Shown in pieces: positions 51,101-62,718 of a stretch of 64,000 bases of DNA. The position numbers and the translations under genes were made by a program. Source of the DNA: Rhynochetos jubatus (taxonomy: Eukaryota; Chordata; Aves; Eurypygiformes; Rhynochetidae); assembly GCA_027574665.1 (NCBI GenBank), contig CM050656.1:8321501-8385500 (forward strand), read 5' to 3'. How positions within the stretch are numbered: the stretch's first letter is position 1; each line of letters begins with the position of its first letter. The notes beneath the pieces were generated by a model. It was not told where the DNA came from, did no database searches, and saw only the letters and a list, made by a program, of their open reading frames with translations.

Positions 51101-54100
51101 GGGAGTGCTCAGAGTGCTGGTGGGACAATTCAGCTAAAGCCTTGAAAGGAGCAGTGTTGTCTTTGGTTATTCCTTGTAATACAGCAACCTTTAGAGGTTT
51201 CCCAAGTGGAACAAAAGTCTGCTTCGTCCTCCCTGGGTCCATGAAAGAGTTTCTCTTTGTCATTTATAAAGCTCTGCTGGGAATCTTTTGCCTAGTGCAG
51301 GCAACTTTGGAAGCTTTACACTTGTGGTACAATGTCCTTGCTGTCCACGGAAGGGTTTCAGACCTCCACATGTCCTGTTGTCATGGAGTGGAAGAGAACA
51401 GTCATCTCCCAGGCTCTAGGGACCTCAGCCTGGTCCTGAGTAGACCAGCAATAACCTAATGATCTATATTCTTTTTCCCTGCAAGGCCCTTATAGCTCTA
51501 AATAGAAAACTGGAGAATGAAGTGACTCTGTCTCTCTCTTTGCTGGTGCTGTGTGAGCCATCGGTGTACAGCTCAAACTCCTCTTTAGGGCCATGGTAAA
51601 GACTGATGTTTTCTAAGTCGATAAGGATAGCAGGGAACAATGCAAGGAGTTAATTCTGCCGAGGTACACGCCTGCTTAACTCTGGTCCATGTATTCAGGA
51701 TCTTTCTACTCTTGAACTTATTTTTTTCCTCCTTTGCAATCAAGCCACTTTTCTGGATTGCAGCCCTCTTATCTTCCACATCGGGGAGGGTGGAATCTCC
51801 TGCATGTTTCTGTTCAATTTTAAGGCTTAATTTTTAGCTGTATTTAACATTAGTGAATTCTGTAAAAATTGAGGGCCGTAATCCAGCAAATGTTTTTAGA
51901 GCTGTCTGGAGGACTTGCACTCATAGGAAAGACAGACTTTGAATAATAATGACCAAGCACATCATCTTCTGAAGCAACATCTTTAGAATGATTTTGATAA
52001 ATTGCAAGTAATTCATTAATAACGTGAGATCATCTGATCCCTGCAATGTTTCTCCAGGAACCCTTTTGTTTCCTCCCGGGAGGAAACGAGAGGAATCATC
52101 TAGGGGGTATTGGTAGGCTAATTTTGATGCAAAGAGAACTCCAAGCTCCTTACAGCATATTAGGAAAATTAAAGAAAACAAAGCCAACCAACAAGCCACC
52201 CACTCAGTCTGTGCTGTGCACTGAATTTATGAACCCTTCGGGCGATCCTGCACCAGCTGTATGCTCCTGCCGATACCTCCTCTTTTTGACAGCCTGACGC
52301 ATTCTTTCAAGTCAATTCCACATATCTTTGCAGTTCTACTGCAGAACTGTATGACTGCCCCCCGGGCCTGAGTTCGATTAGTTTGTAGTTAAGCAAGCTA
52401 CACCAGCCATCAGGGTAACTAAGCGGCTGAGGTATGGGCTCATCACTGCAGAGGTCAGGAGGCAATCTGCTCCCCTTAATCTTGTGCTTTTTACCAGACA
52501 AATCCAGCCTCATTTTTACTCCCCTACATTGGATTAATTTTTTTAAGCTAGTGGGGATCCCATTGCCGTAAGGAACGGGAGAGACAGATACCATGAATTA
52601 ATGGGAGAGATTAACCCAGTGTACCACCTGCACTCACAGTGAGTACCAAGTGTTGCTGGAGTGTACGAGTCCCACGTGCTCAGAGGTGCAGTGGGACGTG
52701 GTAGATGGTGCCACTAACACCCTACTGCTTCTCTGATCAAGTGTTCAGGCAGCCTGCTGTTGCCATGAACCCCCAAATTTGAAGCTGTTGAGAATCTACC
52801 TTTTTGGGTTGTTCTATGCCTGTTTTCTAAAGTCTGAGAAGACCCACAATCCAAATCAATGGGATCAAAATGAGTCCTGAGGCCATAAATTACTGGTTCC
52901 AAAAAATGAGAGAAAGCATCAAACTTCTAGATTCCTTGGGATCTCCAGTTGTTAAACTGCCAAAGTATCAAAGAAAATCTTAAGGCATGTTTGAAGACTT
53001 TTACCAGATGAACATTACATAAATATGACCTAAATAGTCTTTTGTAATTAGACAGCTCTTGTGGTCTCATCATCTACTAAGGTCTGTTTAGTAATGTTTT
53101 TTCAGGCAGGGCAGGGTGTTAAAAGAGTAAGTGTCTGAAGAACTTCCAAGCAGGAACTAGACTTGCCCTCACAAAATGCTTAATTGTTTCCATTTTTTGG
53201 TTGACAGTTTTACCAGATAAAATTGAAATACCATGGTTTACCCTTCCCAGGTGATCCTGTGAGGTGCTGAGCACCACCTATGGTTTGCAGAACAGTTTCA
53301 GTGCTCCTTGATTTTGTTTGTAAGAAAAGACAGAGCTGAGAGTACTCAAGCCTGTGTTTCTGAAGTGACCAGCAATACTGCCCGTCTCTGTTGCTAAAAG
53401 GCTTTCCATCTTGACCTCTACACGTCTGGTTTTTAGAAAATGCTTATCTTTGTGACAGATGAGGGAGGGAATGGACTGTCAGTGGCACAGATCTCTTCTA
53501 GTGGCAGCCAGGCAAGAATTGAAAAGTTTCAGAATTTGCGCAACACCTAGTAAACCCTTTTTTTTGGCACTTGCCGCATTTCCAAATGCAGTCAGCACGA
53601 CTGAGCTTCATGAGTTTGTTTGAAAAAATCCATCTGCTGGGTTTGGCCCCAAAGATGCTAGCTTTGCTGCCCTGCAGATCTGGCCATTGCTATCTCAAGT
53701 TGAACGTACTCAAATATCAGACTCCGGTAGCAACTTGCCAAAAATCAGCAGTGCTGGAGACCAAGATCAGGCATTCTGGCTCCTGGTCCCACATCCTAGT
53801 CACTGACAATGCCAACTTTAATTATGTTTTACTGGCAATGTCTATCTATATCTTTTCAGTACTGAATCAGGATGTTGTGCTCCAGCCCAGCACTAGCAGT
53901 CACTTATCCTCCAAAGCAGATGTGAATCTTTTTATGAGGAAAGAGCCACAGCTTATAAAAATACATAGGAAATCCCAAACACTCATCACTTTACCAACTT
54001 CTTGCACTGAATTGATTCTACTTCTAGACTGCTGATTTGTGGTTCAGTCTATTCCAGCCATATCCATTTATCCACATAGTCTCCCTGCTTGAAACACATC

Positions 54101-55580
54101 TGGAGCACGATGGTCTGGAACTCTTTGGGGTTTTGAGGCAATGTTTGCACGTGTAAACGTAGGAATCTAGCAAAGAGAGTGGGATGGTCAGTGCACATGA
54201 AAGGTAGATGGTGTGAGTGTACCTCCTTTGTGTGAATATTTGGGGTGGTAAGGGCAGAAATGTCTGCTGTGTCCGTACAACAGTGTGAGAAGGATTTTCC
54301 TAACTTTATTGGGTGTTGAAATGTTTGGGTACCAGAATGGCCAGAATCTTGTTTAATTATAAAGCTGTGATGCAGTAACACAACTGCTACTCGCTGTCCT
54401 CCAATTATGACCTGCTGGTCTGTTTAGAGAGGCCTGCCACACATTTGTGGTCCTCCAGCAGAGACTTGAGTCCCCTCAGATCACTACGTGCAAAAGAATG
54501 TATCTGACAAACCAAGAGAGGTAGAGGGGAGGGGTTGAGATGCCCTCATTCAGGTCAGGACTGACGGGGAATCTTTCTCTCTTATGCTGGCAGAACCCAG
54601 TTGGGAGCCTCTTGACTGTAGTTTGCACCTCTTGCTTCCTTTACATGGATTTGTGTTTCAGCCACACTGAATGCTAGATTAATTATTTGTGGAACCCTCT
54701 GCTAACTGGAGGAGAGAGGGTGGGAGAGATCAGGAACAATAATTTTTTTAAGCATTCTTTAAATCAGTTACTGTCTGTGCTTACCATGCACATTAAAACT
54801 TGAGTCAAAATCCATAGTGCCTTGCTCTGCCATTTTAAGTACTTGTTTCTAGTCATTATCAATTCCTTTGCATGCAGCCCCTACAGCAGAAGCAGTTTTC
54901 TCTGGAGCTGATGTTAGCTAACATATCTTAAAACTGGGAAATTACTAATTCAAGTCAGTGAGCAATATTTTCATTTTAAAAGAGTAACAAATTAAATAAA
55001 CTCCCTGCATTTTGCATTTGAGACCTCAGTGTTTCATCTGCTGTAATCTAATTCACCCATTCATTTCCTGCACATTCATTTTATCCCATTATTTGAGATT
55101 TCCTTTGCTTTTAATCCTGTGTTTTGAAGAGACAGTGTTACAGCAGAGAATAGATGAGAGAGTAAACAGTAAATAAAAGAACAAATATGCCATAATATAG
55201 CTTGATGTGCTCCTAATCAATCTGCTTATCAGAGCTGAATCCTTAAAGTTAGGTGTGCAACTTTTCTGTCTCAAGTTGATTAAAACTTCTTTATAAATAG
55301 ATGGGGCCATGTGTGCAATCCACCAGGGACTTAACTGTTGCCTTTTTTTTTTTTTGAACAGTAGTGGTGATGGTGGCAGATAAAACACAATTGAAATGGC
55401 TACTGGAGCCTAAAGACCTTTTGGGCTGCCTTTAACCAACCACGCTCAAGCAATGAGATCTTACTTAGCACTGAAATATGTAATGTCTAGCTGGGGACAA
55501 TCTGTTCCAGAATCAAAAAGCCTGGTATTCTAGGATCAATCCTGCTCTTTCTGTACACTCCAGATGAATCCTACCAAGGA
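42130..55580. other. Intronic stretch without recognised features
   Basis: About 13.4 kb with somewhat higher GC and longer chance frames (the longest 227 and 184 codons, both lacking an ATG start). No repeat family, exon or RNA gene is recognised. Confidence 0.55.
43259..43278. repeat. T-rich homopolymer tract
   Basis: Fourteen T's, a C and five more T's. Nothing to its right on the minus strand resembles a retrocopy. Confidence 0.8.
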
Positions 55581-55581
55581 A

Positions 55582-56246
55582 TGTATTGGGTTCACCTACT
55601 GCATCCATCCCAGTGCTGCCTCATTGGGATGCCTCAGGGAGGACCCCACACCAGAGCAGGGGGATGCGAGAAGGAGGCTGTGACTCCGTGGGCAGCCTGT
55701 GCTGGAGCAGGCTCCTGGTAGGACCTATGGACCTGTGGAGAGGGGAGCCCCATCTGGAGCAGCTTTGCTGGCAGGACTTGTGACCTTGGGGTGGCCCAGG
55801 CTGGAGCAGGCTGCCCCTGAAGGACAGCACTCCGTGGGAGGGACCCCAGGCTTGGAGCCAGGGGCAGAGTGTGAGGATTCGTACCCCTAAGGAGGAAGGA
55901 GCGTCAGAGACAACGTGTGATGGACTGACCACAACCCCATTCCCCATCCCGCTGCACCACTCAGGGGGAGGAGGTAGAGAAATGGGGAGCAAAGCTGAGA
56001 CCAGGAAGAAGGGAGGGCTGGGGGGAAGATGTTTTTAACATTTTCTTTGTCTCATTATTCTACTCTGATTTGATTGGTAATAAATTAATTTTCCCTGAGT
56101 TGAGTCGGTTTTGTCTGTGACAGTAATTGGTGAGTGGACTCTCCCTGCCCTTACCTTGACCCATGAGCTTTTTGTGATATTTTCTGTCCCCTGCCCAGCT
56201 GAGGAGGGCAGTGACAGAGCAGCCAGGGTCAACCCACCCCAGCACA
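55582..56246 (+). mobile_element. Internally deleted solo LTR, avian ERVL-type family
   Basis: The element is about 665 bp and GC-rich in its first half, with tandem-like 'ctggagcaggct' phrases (for example around 55700, 55755 and 55800) that are typical of this LTR family. Its 3' part carries the family block with GATTTGATTGGTAATAAATT, giving an AATAAA polyadenylation signal at 56079-56084. This is followed by TTACCTTGACCCATGAGC and a CAGCCAGGGTCAACCCACC terminus. Compared with the family as I remember it, the left part is much shorter, so the U3 promoter region appears deleted. The left boundary (TGTATTGGGTT) is probable and the right boundary is uncertain by about 10 bp. No retroviral coding sequence accompanies it. 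It lies in sense orientation inside the AGBL4 intron. Confidence 0.8.
56079..56084 (+). terminator. LTR polyadenylation signal AATAAA, sense to AGBL4
   Basis: A canonical AATAAA hexamer sits in the R-like region of the plus-strand LTR, followed about 20-35 bp later by GT/TTTTGT-rich sequence (GGTTTTGTCTGTG). In the family this hexamer is the viral cleavage signal. Here it lies in the sense direction of the host transcript, between the exons for HPGE and NPDG. Whether it is used is unknown. Confidence 0.45.
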
Positions 56247-56857
56247 CCCTTGTGTGTGCCCCCCACAATAAACATGTTTCTAAAAAGTGAGAAAAAAACC
56301 CTGTTGAATTTGACAGTCGGTTTTTTACACACTAAGGGAAGGAGCAGCACTGTAAAAACGAGCAGAGTCAGCATCTGCAATGATCTTGTGCTTATGGATC
56401 ACTCTGTGTGATGATCTTTTGTAGGGATAATTTCAGTGACAGCATGATGTTAGATCATGTCAATAACCCTGCTGTGAGTCAGCTTGGCTCGTTTATCACT
56501 ATTCACATGTGTTCTTTTTTCGTTTGCTGTTGTGTTGAATATTGGAAACACCTCAGGCTAAGACATTATTGGATCATTTCTGTCTACTGGCTTGTGCTGG
56601 GGGCTGCACTGAATGCACAGGTATGCGTTTTGCAGAGACCGTGCTGCCACGGCATTGCTGTGAGCTGTGCTAGTGTGGTTCATTGTGACTGTGACACCTT
56701 TCCCACTACGCTGGGATGGAGGAGAGTGTCCAGCTGTCCTTTTCATGTTTTGGTTTGTTGTTTTGGGGCTTTTTTCCCTGTGGCTCCATGAGAAAGGGCA
56801 AAGGCTGACCAGACAAGGGCCTCTGCCGAAAGAGAGTTCCTTCACAGACAAATGTGA

Positions 56858-57174
56858 AAGGCCTACAGGAAAGCTGGAGGGAGAGTTTTGCAAGGGCCTG
56901 TAGTGACAGGACAAGGAGTAATGGGTCTAAATTGAAAACGGGGAGATTTAGATTGGATATCAGGAAGAAATTCTTCCTGGAGAGGGTGGGGAGGCACTGG
57001 AACAGATTGCCCAGAGAAGTTGTGAATGCCCCATCCCTGGAAGTGTCCAAGGCCAGGCTGGGTGAGGCTTGGAGCAACCTGGTCTAGTGGAGGGTGTCCC
57101 TCCCCACGGCAGGGGGTTGGAACTGGATGATCTTTAAGGTCCCTTCCAACCCAAACCATTCTGTGGTTCTATGA
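56858..57174 (+). mobile_element. CR1 LINE fragment, 3' terminal
   Basis: This is a strongly 5'-truncated copy of the avian CR1 retrotransposon, about 317 bp. It starts at GGCCTACAGGAAAGCTGG and ends with the family tail CCCTTCCAACCCAAACCATT plus ATTCTGTGGTTCTATGA. The plus frame encodes the last residues of the CR1 ORF2 polyprotein (for example RVGRHWNRLPRE) and ends in TAG inside 'GTCTAGTGG'. CR1 insertions lack clear target duplications and none is seen. It is sense to AGBL4. Confidence 0.95.
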
Positions 57175-58659
57175 AATGGTGGCACAGTAGTGTCTTGCTG
57201 TTGTTTACTGCTTGTGTTGTATTTGTTCTGTGGGGACAGTATATTGTGGCTGCTTAGCCCTACTATCTGATTATATTGTTTTTTCACCATCACATTAAAA
57301 AACCTCTCCAAAAAGCCCAACCCCACATTTTTGCTTTCCTACTCCACACAACAGTGTAGGTGGAGTATCTTTCACATTGGTTTCAGTCTTCTGTAACAGA
57401 ACACTTCAGTAGTTCATCAGCATAAGCATTCAGGACTCCCTTGTATTTGTTTTCCGATGACTACATCCTGTTGTTGTTAAAGCCTAATTGTTACATTCTC
57501 TATAACCTGCCGTCTGTGGTGAGCTGACTGCAGGATACCAGCAGCTATTCAACGTTAGGAAATGGGCCTGAAAACATAAATCACTTCTTTCTTGGCACAC
57601 ACTAGACACAGTCCAGGATATGTTTGCATTAGCCGTTGCCATATTGCATTAGGATCTGTGGTGATTAGATTTTCAGTAATAGGAGCAGGGCAAATGTATT
57701 TTATAGTTAGACAATTAAACATATTGTCAGAGGGAGAGTGAAAGGATGTGGTAATGGAGAAACGGGATAAGACAGGCTTTTCTTTGGAAGGAGCAAATAG
57801 GGAGAGGTCATGTTAGAGATGGCAGGAAGTTTAAACAGAGTTTAATGTGGTTGACTGAGGAAACTTTCAGAGGGAACAGTGGAAATCATGTAAGCAGAGA
57901 AGGTTTCTTTGACATGTTATGGAAGAGGGAAAGATCAACTTGCGTGTGAAGGACCAGAAGATAATTTGAGCTGGATTAGGGCAGAAAGACGCTACAGGAT
58001 CTGGTGTTGGTGTGAGAGGTGCTGAGCTGCAGAAGGCAAGAGAAATTTGAGAAGATGTGTTTAGCCCTGAGAAAGAATAATGACAGAGAAGTGACTTGGA
58101 ATAGAGGAGATTTGATCCTGATTAACACAGTTTCAGTGAAGCTGTGTTTACCAAGGAAGTCTGGTAAAAAACTGCTAAAATTTTTGGAGCCATGTTGACT
58201 GTGTATCTAATGACTCACAGTTGTCATCAGTTTTTTCTTTTTCTAGTTTTTGATTCTTTATTTTTATTTCCCTTACAACTACAAAAAGCTCCTTTAGGTT
58301 AACATAAAGACTTGGGTTGATTTTTTTTTTTCAGTGAACTATGGATAAGCTGCTTCTTATGCCATGGTTGAATGCTGATTTCTGAACTGTTCTTGTTCCA
58401 GGAAGCATCTATAATTACATGTTATTATTTGAAAAATAATGATTTTCATTATTTTCCAGAAAGGATGATATGAAAATAATCTATCTTGTTTTGCTTCTTT
58501 TAATTGGAGAACTTTTCCACACTGTAATGTGCCCGAGTATGCCAATTCCATCATGTTTTCAATTTTATTTTAAAGTCACTGGAAGAGCTAACACTTAGTT
58601 ACTGGGCTATTTTCCTTGATCTCCAGCCACAGAGATTTGTTTTTAAATAATACTTGTCT

Positions 58660-59220
58660 TATTTTTCATAGCTGATGTGACTGATTCAGATTGGATTATT
58701 TCATTTGACCCAAACTGGGGCTGCGGTTCGAAGACCCAACCAATCTGTGGGCAGCCCTTTTTTTCTTTAATAGCAGACTAATTGGCAGACCAATTAATCT
58801 GCTCATCTGTGAAGAGAAAATTTATAGCAATAAGTAGTTCTATTTCCAGAAGTCATTCTCTAAAGTAACATTACAGTGGCCTTGTTTACTTCATGCCCTG
58901 CAACACGATGCAGTGCTTCAACAGTAGCACAGGTCAATTAGTGGACAAATTAAGCAATTATTAGCCACTAACAAGGGTGACTGGCATCATTACCCTTCCT
59001 GTTTACCAGCAAACTGTTATTTTAATACAAAGATCAACAAATAAATTAGGGCATCTGTTGTATTGCCATGTCTGCCTTGAAGTAAATGATATTAAATGGG
59101 CTTTGGTTGCTGCCAAATTCTTAACCCCGGTCTAATGAGATACACTGATATGCCTCTTGCTGATTATAGAAGCTGTAAAATTTAGTTTGTATTGATTTAT
59201 TAACAGGAGGACCAAGTTCT
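58660..59220. promoter_or_regulatory. Possible conserved noncoding element
   Basis: This AT-rich but non-repetitive interval is dense in homeodomain-type cores (CAATTAG near 58936, CAATTATTAG near 58955). It also has a strong TCF/LEF match, ACAAAGATCAA, at 59027-59037. The texture resembles the deeply conserved elements common in long developmental introns. Conservation cannot be tested here, so confidence is low. It lies between the two CR1 copies and itself contains no recognisable repeat. Confidence 0.3.
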
Positions 59221-59551
59221 CTGCAATGGTATTTTTTTAATGGTCTGATATCTTTTTACTTTAAATTTTATTGATCCAGAGACTATTGGGTTTCTCTGAA
59301 AGATAAAGCTATTTGCTAATTACATCGATTATTTGGATGCTTACAGTAATTTTATGGTGAGGTTTGTATACATAGATGTATGCTTGCATCTGATGCTTTT
59401 CTTATGTTTCTCGGAAGTGCCTTTACATCCATGTTAGCCTTCTGTGGGTCAGTTACTTTTAACTCTTGCTTTGTATTTTTATCATGTGGTAAGACTTCTT
59501 CAGATTTAAGTAGCTGTCTCCTAAGTATGAAAATTAAATAAATCTGCTATA

Positions 59552-59954
59552 GGGACAGTCTGAGACAGTGGGAGCTGTTCAGCCTGAAACAGAAAAGGCT
59601 TGGGGAGACCTCATAGGACCTTCCAGGACCTGAAGGGGCTGACAAGAAAGATGGTGGATGGACTTTTTCCAGGGGCATATAGTGATAGAACAAGTGGTAA
59701 TGGCCTTAAACTGAAAGTGGGTAGATTTAGACTATCTATAAGGAGGACGTTCTTCCTGGAGAGGGTGGGGAGGCACTGGAACAGGTTGCCCAGAGAAGCT
59801 GTGGATGCCTCATCCCTGGAAGTGTTCAAGGCCAGGCTGGATGAGGGTTTGAGCAACCTGGTCTACTGGAAGGTGTCCCTGGCCATGGCAGGGGGGTGGG
59901 AATGAGATGATTTTTAAGATCCCTTCCAACCCAAACCATTTTATGATTCTTTGA
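59552..59954 (+). mobile_element. CR1 LINE fragment, 3' terminal
   Basis: This second CR1 tail, about 400 bp, is in the same orientation. It begins further upstream in the element (GACAGTCTGAGACAGTGGGAG, then GTTCAGCCTG). It ends at CCCTTCCAACCCAAACCATT followed by TTATGATTCTTTGA, so the terminal 8-bp units are degenerate. The C-terminal ORF2 motif RVGRHWNRLPRE is shared with the copy at 56.9 kb. Substitutions such as Ala for Val just after it show the copies are separate insertions and not a local duplication. Confidence 0.95.
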
Positions 59955-59959
59955 TTGGG

Positions 59960-62660
59960 TGAACTTGGCTGCAGTACCCCCTAACAGGTTGTGATACATT
60001 GGGAAATGATGGGTCTTGTTTGCCTCAAAACTGCTGGGTGCCCAAGATCAGGTTTTTTTTCTTTTAGTCTGGTCTGCCTGGTGAAACAGTGAATCATGCG
60101 GAGAAGAGGCTCACCCATTACGTGTTTATACACAGCCTTCCACGTCATAGCACGTTCTCAGTTAGGGAATAATAATTCCCTGCGTGAAGCTGAAAACTGT
60201 AGCTTCTAACTGCCAAGATGCCTTTGCCAAACTCTGTGAGTGAGGCTGCTTCAATAACACGAGAAAAATGAGCAGAACCTGGACAAGCCTCTTCGCTGGC
60301 ACAGTTACAGCCAGAGCTCTGAGAGTTTGAATTCTTGTGTTACCTTCTGAATGAAAAGCAGTCATCTTATCCCCGAGGTGTTTGTGGTCCGCCCTGCTTG
60401 CCTGAAGGGCTGTTGCAAGTACGCGCTTGGTGCACTGCTACTTCCATCAAGGTCTTTGCTGAAGTGATGATCATGTACACAATGCAGTATTTATGTTGCC
60501 TTTATTGTGGTTACTTTGAAAGATGATGCCTGACCTAGGATAAAGTATGTTCTGGACATACAGATTTCTGAATAGTTAACTCTTCCAAGTATTCTAGAAA
60601 ACACAAACTGATGTTTTGAGTCTAGTTGCAAGCTCTTTAGGACTAAAACCATCATAGTGTCTCAAGAAGCCTTGACTAAGCCATGATTGTATCCCTTTAA
60701 GTAGTTTTCAGCCCTCCAGGTGTGCATCGTGTGGATTATGTTTCAGACAATGCCAGAAAACAGTTAGAGCAGCAGTTTACCATAGCTAAGCCTTTCATGT
60801 TTGCATACAGTTAGGAAACCTGGTTATTCAGGATCCAACTGTGTTCCTGTTGTTTCTTCATGTTCTTGCTGTTGTATAATGAACTAAAGACACAACATCA
60901 GCCAAAAAGCAGATCGATGTTCAGTTTCATCATTGGGAGGAGGTAATTTCAGAAACGTTTCATGAGCAATATAATTATGTATATGCTAATTTGCTTCAGA
61001 AGTTCAGGTTTAGTCTCCTCTCAAGAGGAAGACCTGGTTATAGAAAGGGACTTTCTCTTCTTCAGGATTAGTCACTAATAGATAAAAATATTGCTGATGT
61101 TTAGAGTCAATTATATCTTGATCATCTTAGACATTTCAGAATCCTCATTTTTTCCCCATGTGCCTCAGCAAATTACAATTCATTCCAACAGCAGCATAGG
61201 TTCAGATTTGTTAGTGTCTGAAATATGAAATGGGCCTTAGGAAACAGGTTAAGTGAAGGAGTCATACAGAATGTGAGATTTTGGTTCCATCTTTATGTTT
61301 CAGCCAAACTGAAAACAAGTATGTTTAACCTGGCATGTACCTGAGTTTTAGCTTGTTTGTTTTTTAAAGATTTTGTTTGGATGACAAAAAATGGGGTCTA
61401 AAGTCATCTTTTTTGAAGTCAGCTACTTAGCCCATGCCATCGCTTCTGTGCTGAATTGTTGCTTGTTATATCTATTCTCTAAGGCTTTGCCCTGTCCAGC
61501 GTTAAACGTTTCTGATGACGGGATTCCACTCTTCCCCTGGAGAGAAAATTCCACAGTCTAATAGAGCTCACCATTAGTGAAATTTTACTGATGATCAGCC
61601 TTAATTTTTCTCTGCTTAATTTTATCCTGTTACTAGAGCATAGTGGTTGATTTATTCTGGGGAAATTCAGTAAATGGTTCCTGCTTCACAGGATGGACCT
61701 TACAATAAATAACAAATTGTCGTGACCTGTCTGTGGGTGTCCTGAGATTACACAGAAACTCAATTTATCTCGACATTCATTCCCTGGAAGCTATTTCTGT
61801 CAGTAGCAATGGAGTGGAGGAATAAGCAATGGAATTTAACTGCCAGATTGCCTGTCTCCTGCCCCAGCACCAGCCTTGGAGCAAGGAGATGTTTAGTCAC
61901 TCCCTGAGCATGAGGCCCAGAGGCAGGAGCTCCTGCGGGGTCTGGTGCTGTGACTGTGCCAGAAGGAAGTGCATTTAGGATCTGGTTCCCCTGTCACTTG
62001 CCTTGGTTCACATTAAAGGACCTTCACTGATGAGATGGAGTTACTCCTCATTTTTATGGGTTTAAAGTAGGTGAAGAATCTGACTTAATTATATTCCATT
62101 CTATCAACCCCACAGTTTCCCTGTGCCTGGTACACAGTTTATGTTACTCTCCCAATTGTATTTCATGTCTCTTCATACTTGCAGATGATCTGAACTCTGT
62201 GTTCGTATGTTAAGAGGAAGTCTGAGCATGTGCTCAAACAAATTTGAGGTGCCTCAGCTCAACAAGTTGCCAGTCATGTGCTGAGGTGCACTATGTGCCC
62301 ATGTATCCATGCTGGGTATGTAAGGTGCTAGGCTTAATGTAGTACTACTTAAAACCTCACTAAACTAGTAGATTTTACTTCATTTCACCACTTAGCAGGA
62401 GAAATGTTATGTCATCATGGTTCATCTGATGAGCAGTAACTTCTCCATCCTTCTGACTGTGCCTGAGAATGTAGCAATATTGTACTTGCATTATGAGGAT
62501 GGACTGATGTATTTATCCTTAAAGTTCTTATTTCTGGAATTTCTACAAGGTGGTAGGTGCTATATGATTTCAAGTGATTTTTTCTGTTGGAAGCAGAGCA
62601 GTGGCAGGAATCAAGAGGAATGATCATTCTAATCTTTTTTATATGTGAAATTTCAGATAC
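59960..62660. other. Intronic stretch between the second CR1 and exon B
   Basis: About 2.7 kb of unique AT-rich intron leading to the branch point and acceptor of exon B. I see no gene, repeat or strong motif cluster. Confidence 0.55.
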
Positions 62661-62670
62661 CTGGAAATCA

Positions 62671-62679
62671 CTGACGTCA
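62671..62679 (+). promoter_or_regulatory. Likely branch point of exon B, overlapping a perfect CRE
   Basis: CTGAC at 62671-62675 fits the vertebrate branch-point consensus, with its A at 62674, 45 nt before the first base of exon B. The pyrimidine-rich tract follows it. The same bases start the palindromic octamer TGACGTCA (62672-62679), the full CREB/ATF site. The branch-point role is plausible from position; CREB binding is only a motif match. Confidence 0.45.
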
Positions 62680-62718
62680 TAAATCCTCCCCTTCAATCTT
62701 TTCTTTCATTTCTCTCAG

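Larger units (their letters stand above)
38618..62718 (+). other. AGBL4: AGBL4 intron between exons A and B (24,101 nt)
   Basis: This complete intron is bounded by GTGAGT at its 5' end and TTTCTCTCAG at its 3' end. It splits the codon that joins the HPGE-containing and NPDG-containing exons. It holds one plus-strand solo LTR (about 55.6-56.2 kb) and two plus-strand CR1 tails (56.9-57.2 and 59.6-60.0 kb). The three insertions lie within 4.4 kb, while about 17 kb before them contain no repeat I recognise. No nested gene is evident on either strand. Confidence 0.9.

Noticed and set aside
52307-52594. 95-codon minus-strand frame with an unusual, ordered-looking composition
   Set aside because: I considered an old SINE or protein remnant because of GAGTTCGA-like sequence on the plus strand, but no A box, family core or known domain could be placed.
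58725-58736. GGTTCGAAGACC resembling an RNA polymerase III B box
   Set aside because: The last conserved C of the B box is missing, no A box lies 30-60 bp upstream, and no cloverleaf can be drawn, so it is not a tRNA or clear SINE.
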